In this document: positions 1 to 5,181 of the stretch, one piece after another | How the letters are laid out: each line of letters opens with the position of its first letter | Numbering within the stretch: position 1 is the first letter of the stretch | From: WVWW01 sp041568335 | GTDB lineage: Bacteria; Acidobacteriota; Polarisedimenticolia; Polarisedimenticolales; Polarisedimenticolaceae | Direction: 5' to 3' | Length of the DNA stretch: 5,181 nucleotides | NCBI GenBank assembly: GCA_041568335.1 | Contig: JBFFZZ010000229.1 | Coordinates: 1-5,181 of the forward strand | The notes under the pieces: generated by a model | The model's input: the letters and a program-made list of their open reading frames with translations, nothing else | What the model was told of the DNA's origin: nothing | Database searches by the model: none | Program-made: the position numbers and the translations under genes

Positions 1-1746
1 CCGCTGCACCAGGTCGCCCAGCATCTGGTGCTGCCACTCGATCTCGTCGTTCTCGAAAACCCAAGTCTGGCGTTCGGTGACGGCCTGCTCGAGCTCGGCG
101 AGGTGCGCGGTGGCCTCCTCGATCTGATCCTCGTAGTGGTCGACGATCTCCTGGTAGTCGGGTTGATCCGGCCGGCTCTTGGCCCGGGCCAGCAACTCCT
201 GCCGTTCTTCCAGGTACTCGCGCTCGTCGATCAGCTCCTGCGCGCGTGGGTGGATTCGGCGATCCTCGAGCCTCTGTTCCTCGTCGTACGGCCGGGCGGT
301 GGCTCGCAAGGCCTCGAGCGCAGCGCGGTGCGACGGCAGCCGGGCCGCCAGCGGCTCGGCCTTGTCTTCGAGCCAACGGACCATCGCGTCGATGCGATCC
401 GGGTGCGCCGGCCAAAGATCCTCGGCCTCCTCGATGTAGTCGTCGAGCCGCTTCATGTCCGCCAGCCTCAGCACCTGCGTGTAGTTCGAATCGGCGCGAT
501 CGCGCTCGCGGCTCGCCGTCGTCCAGAGCATCGTCGTGGCGATCAGGGCGAGGATGAGAAGCGCCAATCCCGCGGCGGAGGCCGTTACGGCCGTTCGATG
601 GCGCCGGGTGAACTTCTTGAGCCGGTACGCCAGCGTCGGCGGCCCGGCCTCCACCGGCTCGTCATCGAGATAACGCTGGAGATCGGCTGCGAGCGCCGCC
701 GGCGACCGGTAACGATCGTCCTTGTCGCGCTCCAAGGCGCGCATGACGATCCAGTCCAGCTCGCCGCGCAACTGGCTCACCAGCTCCTGCAGCTCGGTTC
801 GACGGTTCCTCGCCGCCTCCTCCCGTCCCTCGTTCAGGGAGACGAGTTTGCCGCTGGGGATCGTGACCGGGGAATCGCGGATGGTCTTGAGCAACGATTG
901 CAACCCGGACTTGCGTAGCTCGGCACTCTCGAGCGGAGTCGCGCCGACCAACAGCTCGTAGAGGATCGCGCCGAGCGAGTAAACGTCGCTCCGCGTGTCG
1001 ATATCGGTCTCCGAGTCGCCGGCCTGCTCCGGGCTCATGTACTCCGGCGTCCCGACCAGCCGGCCGACCTCCGTGAAACCGCTCCACTCCATGAGGCGTT
1101 GATCGGTTGCCTTGGCCAAACCGAAGTCGATCACCTTGGGGCGCGGGCCGATGTCGGTTTCTTCGACGAGGATGTTGGAGGGCTTCAGATCGCGGTGGAT
1201 CAGCCCCTTCTGATGCGCATGCTGGACGGCGCCGCAGACTTCTTGAAACAGCCGGATCCGTTCGACGTTGGGCATCCGCGTGGAGTCACAGTACCTCGTG
1301 ATCGGGGAACCATCGACGTACTCCATCGCGAAGTACGGCTGACCGTCGGCCGTACTCCCCGCATCGAAGATCCCCGCGATACACGGATGTTTCATCATCG
1401 CGAGCGACTGCCGCTCGAGCTGGAAGCGTGAGAGCACACGCTTCGAGGTGCCGACCTGCTTGACCACCTTGATCGCGACCCGGCGCTCGATCTCACCGCT
1501 CTGTTGCGCGAGGTAGACGACGCCCATGCCACCCTCGCCGAGGCGCCGGATCACCCGGTAGGGTCCGATCGTCTCGGGGTCCGGCCAGGCGGCCGCCACC
1601 GCGTCGGCGGCGATCGAGGACATCGTCAGCGTGGCTTTGCGGTCGCGGAGGTCTTCCCGGCCGCAGGCGTCGCAGACCGGCGGCTCGGCGCCGCGCGATC
1701 GGAGCGTGGCCCCGCAGTGATTGCAGCGCTGGGCCTGCTCGCCCAT
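1..1746 (-). CDS. Membrane-anchored Hanks-type Ser/Thr protein kinase with N-terminal zinc ribbon (3' end beyond window)
   Basis: Transfers phosphate from ATP to Ser/Thr of unknown partner proteins at the inner face of the membrane. Seen, in order: a zinc ribbon with two CxxC pairs (C8/C11, C25/C28); a kinase domain from about residue 62 to 360 with the glycine loop GEGGMG (70-75), VAIK lysine K93, catalytic HRDLKPSN (184-191, D186), DFG (207-209), activation segment GTPEYMSPEQ (232-241) and DTRSDVYSLG (250-259); the phrase ELDWIVMRALERD (329-341), typical of a planctomycete/acidobacterial kinase family; a basic stretch, then one membrane helix at about 386-408; then a charged, largely helical, probably periplasmic segment (about 410-560). 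All catalytic residues are present, so it should be active. The last visible residues (WVF...WQHQML..LV) resemble the lead-in to a formylglycine-generating-enzyme-like (SUMF1) domain in known kinase fusions; that domain is predicted, not seen. The ATG at 1746 is chosen because later starts would remove the zinc ribbon. It begins four bases after the preceding amidohydrolase gene, so co-transcription is likely. Confidence 0.95.
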   Translation of the reverse strand, partial: MGEQAQRCNHCGATLRSRGAEPPVCDACGREDLRDRKATLTMSSIAADAVAAAWPDPETIGPYRVIRRLGEGGMGVVYLAQQSGEIERRVAIKVVKQVGTSKRVLSRFQLERQSLAMMKHPCIAGIFDAGSTADGQPYFAMEYVDGSPITRYCDSTRMPNVERIRLFQEVCGAVQHAHQKGLIHRDLKPSNILVEETDIGPRPKVIDFGLAKATDQRLMEWSGFTEVGRLVGTPEYMSPEQAGDSETDIDTRSDVYSLGAILYELLVGATPLESAELRKSGLQSLLKTIRDSPVTIPSGKLVSLNEGREEAARNRRTELQELVSQLRGELDWIVMRALERDKDDRYRSPAALAADLQRYLDDEPVEAGPPTLAYRLKKFTRRHRTAVTASAAGLALLILALIATTMLWTTASRERDRADSNYTQVLRLADMKRLDDYIEEAEDLWPAHPDRIDAMVRWLEDKAEPLAARLPSHRAALEALRATARPYDEEQRLEDRRIHPRAQELIDEREYLEERQELLARAKSRPDQPDYQEIVDHYEDQIEEATAHLAELEQAVTERQTWVFENDEIEWQHQMLGDLVQR

Positions 1747-1747
1747 G

Positions 1748-1752
1748 CTCCT
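1748..1752 (-). promoter_or_regulatory. AGGAG ribosome binding site overlapping the preceding stop codon, unusually close to the kinase start
   Basis: Reading the minus strand, the upstream amidohydrolase stop TAG runs into AGGAG and only one base separates this from the kinase ATG at 1746. A Shine-Dalgarno core normally lies about 5-9 bases upstream, so independent initiation here may be weak and the kinase may rely on ribosomes that have just terminated on the amidohydrolase gene. No other Shine-Dalgarno-like sequence and no in-frame alternative start is seen just upstream. Confidence 0.5.
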
Positions 1753-3010
1753 ATTCGCGACGCGGCCGGTTGTTGTACTTCTCGTAGAGCCTGTGCTGCG
1801 GGTTTTCGGTCAGGTCGACCTCGACACCGCCGACCCAGACCCGTTCGATCCGGGTCCTGATCTCGAGCGGGTCGCCGTCCGTGACCAGGAATGACGCGTC
1901 CTTGCCCTGCTCGAGCGAGCCGACGCGTTCGGCGACCCCGAGAATCTCCGCCGGCGAGAGCGTCACGCTGCGCAGCGCGACCTCCTTCGGCAACCCGTAG
2001 GCCGCGGCGGTCGCCGCCTCGAACGGGATGTTGCGGACGTTGGCTCCGGTGTCCCCGGCGATGGCGAACCGGACACCGGCCTCGTGAAGCTTCGCCGCGG
2101 CGACAAACGGCATGTCATACGGCTCCCAGCGGCGTCTCGGGAGCGTGTGGACGCTCGATAGGATGACCGGGACGTTCTCCTCGGCCAGCCGTTCCGCCAC
2201 GTACTGCGCGTCGGGACTCGTCAACAAGATGATGTTGGTGAGCTCGCGCTCGGCCGCCCAGTCCAGCGCACTCTCGATCTGGTTCCTCTCGCCCGCGTCG
2301 ATCATCAGGGCCATCTCGCCCTCGAGGACCGGGATCAGGCCTTCGAGCCTGGCATCCACGTCGATGTCCGCGCCCGCCTCGCGCGCTTTCATATAAGCCG
2401 CGGCATCGTCCAGCGTGGTGTTGATCGTTTTGAGCGATTTTTCGAGCTGCTCCTTGACCTCTTCGGGCTTCGAACGGCGGCCCGCGGTGACCTGCGGGTA
2501 CCGCATGCGCATCGCGACACCCGCGCGGACGGTCATGTCCTCCCAGTTCCAACCCGTCATCGACAGGACCGCGCTGGATCCGCTGAACACCCCACCGCCC
2601 AGCACGACGTGCGCCGTCAGCACACCGCCGCTGACGGCAACCGGTAGCAACCGGGAGTCGGCGTTGACCGCCACCTCCGCGCGCAGATCGGAGTTGATCT
2701 CGCCGAGCTCGGAGAAATCGCGCGTGGCGCGCACCGCGCCGATCTCGGTCAGTCCCAGGATCGAGTTGGCCGAGACGAAACCCGGGTAGAGATGCTTGCC
2801 GGTCACATCCACTATCTCGGATCCGGCGGGGATGGCGACGTTCGCGCCGACGGCGACGATCTTGCCATTGTCGATGACGAGGACACCGTTCTCGATCGGC
2901 GAACCGCTGACCGGATGGATCGTGGCTCCCTTGAAGGCGGTCGGCGCCGCGACTGCGGGGAGCCCGGTGACGACCACGGCCAGCGCCAGGACGACCGATG
3001 CCCGTTTCAT
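1751..3010 (-). CDS. Exported amidohydrolase-like protein with degenerate metal site
   Basis: A 419-residue protein of the amidohydrolase (imidazolonepropionase-like) superfamily. Residues 1-22 form a Sec signal peptide (MKR, hydrophobic run, AVAA before P23), so it acts outside the cytoplasm. The frame of the fold is clear: N-terminal beta part (GATIHPVSG at 28-36, IDNGKIVAVG at 46-55), GKHLYPGF (71-78) leading to the first barrel strand, AIAGD (316-320) at the last strand, LSPAEILGVAERVGSLEQGKDA (351-372) and the closing IERVWVGG (388-395). The usual metal-binding HxH after the PGF/GLI strand is absent: the aligned positions are N82 and I84. The His usual in a later strand appears as D237 (LMIDAG). 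D320 remains in the place of the last-strand Asp. It may be a non-catalytic partner of the neighbouring enzyme, or use a different mechanism; similar degenerate members exist in this family as far as I recall. The ATG at 3010 is preferred over an in-frame upstream ATG at 3049 because it gives a proper signal peptide and follows a strong ribosome binding site. It overlaps the upstream gene by four bases. Confidence 0.92.
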   Translation of the reverse strand: MKRASVVLALAVVVTGLPAVAAPTAFKGATIHPVSGSPIENGVLVIDNGKIVAVGANVAIPAGSEIVDVTGKHLYPGFVSANSILGLTEIGAVRATRDFSELGEINSDLRAEVAVNADSRLLPVAVSGGVLTAHVVLGGGVFSGSSAVLSMTGWNWEDMTVRAGVAMRMRYPQVTAGRRSKPEEVKEQLEKSLKTINTTLDDAAAYMKAREAGADIDVDARLEGLIPVLEGEMALMIDAGERNQIESALDWAAERELTNIILLTSPDAQYVAERLAEENVPVILSSVHTLPRRRWEPYDMPFVAAAKLHEAGVRFAIAGDTGANVRNIPFEAATAAAYGLPKEVALRSVTLSPAEILGVAERVGSLEQGKDASFLVTDGDPLEIRTRIERVWVGGVEVDLTENPQHRLYEKYNNRPRRE

Positions 3011-4500
3011 CGCGCACCTCCCTGCCGCAGTCCGTCGCGTGCGCGGCATGTCTCGGAGTGGTCCTCGTCGGAGAGAATGTAGGCCGGCTCGGGATCGTCT
3101 CCCTCGCCTTCCTTCTTCTCATCGCCCTTCTCGCCTTCCTCCTCCTTCTCGGACTCGGCCCGAACCTTGGCCAGCAATTCCTGGCGCTCCGTGGCGATGG
3201 CCTCGCGGGCGACGAGATCTTCGTCGCGATCGAAGTACTTGCGCCCGTCGATCCAGGTCTGCTCGCAGATCGAGTAGGTCGACAGTGGATGCCCGCTCCA
3301 GACGACGAAGTCGGCGTCCTTACCCTTTTCCCGCGAACCGACACGGTCGTCGATCCCGAGCTGGATGGCCGGGTTGAGCGTCACGAACTTCAGCGCCTCG
3401 GCTTCCGGGACTCCGCCGTAGCGGACGGCCTTGGCGGCCTCGGTGTTCATCCGGCGGGCCAGATCGGAAGAGTCCGAGTTGAACGACACGACCACGTCGC
3501 GATCCCACATGATCGCACCGTTGTAGGGGATCGCGTCGATCACCTCGAACTTGTAGGCCCACCAGTCCGAGAAGGTCGAGGCCCCGGCGTTCCCCGCGGC
3601 CAGCTCGTCGGCGACCTTGTAGCCCTCGAGCACGTGCTGGAAGGAGGCCACCGCGAAACCGAAATCCTCCGCGACCCGGAGCAGCATCACGATCTCATCG
3701 GCCCGATAGGAGTGGGAGTGGACCAACCGCTTGCCGTCCATGATCTCGACCAACGCGTCGAGCTGCAGGTCGCGCTTGGGCGGAACGCTCGTCGGATCCG
3801 CGGCGTGGGCCTCCCAGGCCTTGCGGTAGTCGACGGCCGCCTCGAAGCGTTCTCGGATCGAGCGCTCGACTCCGGCGCGTGTCGCCGGGTAACGCGGGTT
3901 CTCGCTGTTGAAGAAGTTCGACTGCTTGGGGTTTTCCCCGAGCGCGAACTTGATGCCCTCGGGCGCGCCCCGGATCTTCATTTCCTCGGGCAGGGCGCCC
4001 CAGCGCAGCTTGATCACCGCGTTCTGGCCGCCGATCGAGTTCGCCGAACCGTGCAGCAGGTTGGCGGTCGTCAGCCCGCCCGCGAGCTGGCGGTAGATAT
4101 GGATCGAGTCGGAGTTGACGACGTCGCCGATGCGGACCTCGGCGGTCGTGACGTTCGATCCCTCGTTGACGCCGCCGACGATCGCGGAGTGGCTGTGCGC
4201 ATCGATCAGACCTGCGGTCACGTGTTTGCCGGACCCGTCGATGACCACACCGTTGCGCGGCGCGTTGAGGCCCTTGCCGATCTTGGCGATCTTGCCCTTC
4301 TTGATCAGCAGATCGGCGTTCTCGAGCACACCGTCCGGACCGCTGGTCCAGATCGTCGCCCCCCGGACCAGGACCGCGTCCGGTTGCTCGGGGGTCGTGT
4401 TCTTCCAGGCGGCGGTGTCCCGCGGCGAGGTTGCCTGGAACGGGACAGCAATCGTCGCCAGCAGCAGAACGACCGCCGCAAAGGTCGTCGGCCTGTTCAT
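3007..4500 (-). CDS. Exported metal-dependent amidohydrolase with acidic C-terminal tail
   Basis: A 497-residue amidohydrolase-superfamily enzyme (COG1228, imidazolonepropionase-like type), expected to hydrolyse an amide, peptide or cyclic imide bond at a one- or two-metal centre in the periplasm; the substrate cannot be read from sequence. Residues 1-23 are a secretion signal (MNRPTT, hydrophobic core, FQA). The metal site looks complete: HxH at H102/H104 in GLIDAHSH, a candidate bridging lysine K184 in GIKFALGEN, H261/H263 in LVHSHSYRADEI, H289 in FQHVLEGYK, and D343 in SFNSDSSD at the last barrel strand. VTLNPAIQLGIDDRVGSREKGKDADFVVW (373-401) is the family's return to the small beta domain. 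About 70 residues follow the usual end, including a Glu/Lys/Gly/Asp-rich run (449-470) and a short end segment with one Cys (C485). The start at 4500 has a good ribosome binding site and overlaps the upstream stop by four bases; the stop overlaps the next gene's start in the same way. Assignment to the superfamily is very sure, substrate unknown. Confidence 0.95.
   Translation of the reverse strand: MNRPTTFAAVVLLLATIAVPFQATSPRDTAAWKNTTPEQPDAVLVRGATIWTSGPDGVLENADLLIKKGKIAKIGKGLNAPRNGVVIDGSGKHVTAGLIDAHSHSAIVGGVNEGSNVTTAEVRIGDVVNSDSIHIYRQLAGGLTTANLLHGSANSIGGQNAVIKLRWGALPEEMKIRGAPEGIKFALGENPKQSNFFNSENPRYPATRAGVERSIRERFEAAVDYRKAWEAHAADPTSVPPKRDLQLDALVEIMDGKRLVHSHSYRADEIVMLLRVAEDFGFAVASFQHVLEGYKVADELAAGNAGASTFSDWWAYKFEVIDAIPYNGAIMWDRDVVVSFNSDSSDLARRMNTEAAKAVRYGGVPEAEALKFVTLNPAIQLGIDDRVGSREKGKDADFVVWSGHPLSTYSICEQTWIDGRKYFDRDEDLVAREAIATERQELLAKVRAESEKEEEGEKGDEKKEGEGDDPEPAYILSDEDHSETCRARDGLRQGGAR
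3016..3023 (-). promoter_or_regulatory. Strong ribosome binding site AGGGAGGT for the third amidohydrolase gene, inside the end of the upstream gene
   Basis: On the minus strand AGGGAGGT is followed by GCGCG and the ATG at 3010, an ideal spacing. The same bases encode the last residues (Q-G-G-A-R) of the upstream amidohydrolase, whose TGA stop overlaps the ATG as ATGA (3010 to 3007). This decides the start over the in-frame ATG 39 bases upstream and indicates translational coupling. Confidence 0.85.
3098..3150 (-). other. Purine-rich tract encoding the Glu/Lys-rich tail of the second amidohydrolase
   Basis: On the minus strand these 53 bases are A/G except for four positions (3106, 3121, 3124, 3133). 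They encode residues 451-468, a run of Glu, Lys, Gly and Asp that is probably disordered. The tract contains several Shine-Dalgarno-like AAGGAGG/GGAGG strings not followed by a plausible start, so I read it as a low-complexity protein tail rather than a regulatory site. Confidence 0.7.
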
Positions 4501-5181
4501 CGTCGCACCTCCGGATCGCCGCCGCGGACGCGGCTGCCCTTGATCGTGAACGGTCCCATCGGGCTCGTCCCCGACCCGCTCGCCGTGTCCCCCTTGATCT
4601 CCAGAGTGAATTCGAGATCGCCCGGCATCCCGAAGCTGACACCCGGAAGAACGAACTCGACTCTTTTGCCCGACACCTCGATCGACGAGAAGTCGATGCG
4701 CATCCCCTGCACCAGTAGGTGCCCGGTGACGTTGTTCATGTCACCTTCGAGGATCAACGTGGTCGGGATCTTCTGATCGCCGGCCGTGGTGACCATCTCC
4801 CAGGTACCGGCGGGATCGACCTCCGGCGGCTTGAACTCCTTCAGCTCACTTCGTTTTCCGTCGATCCAGACCTCGCGCAGCTTGACCTTTTCGTCGAACA
4901 GCTGCTCGCCCTCGATCACGGTGAGGTTGGCGATCTTGCCGGCCTCGATCGTGCCGAGACGGTCGCCGAAGCCGAGCATCGCGGCGGGCGTGGTCGTCAG
5001 CGCGGCGAGCGCGGTGTTCGCGTCGAGCCCGCGCTCGACGGCCGTGGCGAGCCGGGCGTGGACGTCCTTGGGGTTGTCCAGACCGCGGGTCGTGATCGCG
5101 AAGCGCACGCCCTTCGCGGCGAGCTTCGCGGGATTGTGGGGAGCGGCATCCCAGTGGCGCAGCGCCTCGAGGGTCACGGTC
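4497..5181 (-). CDS. Amidohydrolase family protein with C-terminal beta-rich domain (5' end beyond window)
   Basis: Only the last 227 residues are in the window; the frame stays open to the right edge. Counting from the first complete codon at 5180, residues 1-113 are the end of an amidohydrolase barrel and its closing beta part: LEALRHWDAAPHNPAKLAAKGVRF (4-27), ALTTTPAAMLGFGDRLGTIEAGKIANLTV (60-88) and VKLREVWIDGKR (99-110). This is the wording of a group of large exported bacterial amidohydrolases. The last-strand metal Asp seen in many relatives (as in ALGTD) is replaced here by AITT (28-31). After a linker comes a domain of about 100 residues (125-221) that begins GTWEM and consists of short alternating beta-like stretches with VTGHL, a calycin/lipocalin-like pattern often attached to such proteins; its role is unknown, possibly binding. 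Secretion is expected from the family and neighbours, but the N-terminus is not visible. The stop overlaps the start of the next amidohydrolase, so it is the first visible gene of the operon. Confidence 0.92.
   Translation of the reverse strand, partial: TVTLEALRHWDAAPHNPAKLAAKGVRFAITTRGLDNPKDVHARLATAVERGLDANTALAALTTTPAAMLGFGDRLGTIEAGKIANLTVIEGEQLFDEKVKLREVWIDGKRSELKEFKPPEVDPAGTWEMVTTAGDQKIPTTLILEGDMNNVTGHLLVQGMRIDFSSIEVSGKRVEFVLPGVSFGMPGDLEFTLEIKGDTASGSGTSPMGPFTIKGSRVRGGDPEVRR
4507..4512 (-). promoter_or_regulatory. Ribosome binding site GGAGGT for the second amidohydrolase gene, inside the end of the first gene
   Basis: GGAGGT is followed by six bases (GCGACG) and the ATG at 4500. The same bases encode the C-terminal E-V-R-R of the first amidohydrolase, whose TGA stop overlaps the ATG as ATGA (4500 to 4497). 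The layout nearly duplicates that at 3007-3023 (GGAGGTGCG followed closely by ATGA), pointing to coupled translation across the three enzymes. Confidence 0.85.

Noticed and set aside
28..918. Plus-strand open frame of 296 codons over the left part of the window.
   Set aside because: It is the same in-register shadow, opposite the kinase gene, whose minus-strand frame has all kinase motifs and stays open to the left edge.
3011..3049. An upstream in-frame ATG at 3049 as start of the third amidohydrolase.
   Set aside because: It would add 13 mostly basic residues before the signal peptide and overlap the upstream gene by 43 bases, whereas the ATG at 3010 has an ideal ribosome binding site and an ATGA overlap like the neighbouring junction.
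2115..3344. Minus-strand open frame of 409 codons spanning the junction of the second and third amidohydrolases.
   Set aside because: Its product is Arg-rich low-complexity sequence typical of an out-of-frame reading of GC-rich DNA, and it overlaps two genes with clear family motifs.
3695..4642. Minus-strand open frame of 315 codons within the second amidohydrolase region.
   Set aside because: Arg/Ala/Gly-rich product without motifs; a frame-shifted shadow of the real gene.
2998..4776. Long plus-strand open frame of 592 codons opposite the second amidohydrolase gene.
   Set aside because: Inside 3007-4500 its codons lie exactly opposite the sense codons, so a stop would need a sense TTA, CTA or TCA, which are rare in such GC-rich genes. 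It also runs across gene borders, and its translation has no recognisable motif. The minus-strand protein has a signal peptide and a full metal site.
5175..5177. GTG at 5177 as the start of the first amidohydrolase.
   Set aside because: The frame stays open to the window edge and the product would begin in the middle of the barrel fold; the codon is an internal Val of a gene cut by the window.
1..5181. RNA genes, CRISPR arrays, insertion sequences, attachment sites, promoters and terminators.
   Set aside because: Coding sequence fills the window with gaps of at most four bases, and I saw no repeat array, tRNA-like fold, transposase or hairpin followed by a T-run. A promoter buried in coding sequence cannot be excluded by eye.

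Overview
The window looks like a piece of a high-GC bacterial chromosome from a phylum rich in Hanks-type kinases. Acidobacteriota or Planctomycetota fit best, judging from the kinase wording and the type of exported amidohydrolase. This is family-level recognition by eye, not a search result. Essentially every base is coding and all four genes lie on the minus strand, so the order of transcription is from the right edge to the left edge.

Layout in transcription order: (1) the C-terminal part of an amidohydrolase carrying an extra C-terminal beta-rich domain (5181 to 4497, 5' end outside the window); (2) a complete exported amidohydrolase of 497 residues with an intact metal site and a very acidic tail (4500 to 3007); (3) a complete exported amidohydrolase-like protein of 419 residues in which most of the usual metal ligands are replaced (3010 to 1751); (4) a membrane-anchored Ser/Thr protein kinase with an N-terminal zinc ribbon (1746 to beyond position 1, 582 residues visible). 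Genes 1/2 and 2/3 overlap by four bases (ATGA), each with a strong Shine-Dalgarno sequence buried in the end of the upstream gene. Genes 3/4 are separated by four bases. No promoter, terminator, RNA gene, repeat array or mobile element is visible, and there is no gap longer than four bases.

How they may work together: the two amidohydrolases with visible N-termini carry secretion signals, so the three enzymes are probably a periplasmic set acting on related substrates (amide, peptide or cyclic imide bonds; the real substrate cannot be read from the sequence). The third gene looks like a degenerate partner of the second. The kinase has a cytoplasmic catalytic domain, one membrane helix and a helical outer segment. 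That segment resembles the linker found before formylglycine-generating-enzyme-like (SUMF1) domains in kinase fusions, so the part outside the window may hold such a domain. Its tight linkage to the enzymes suggests co-expression, but a functional link is an inference.
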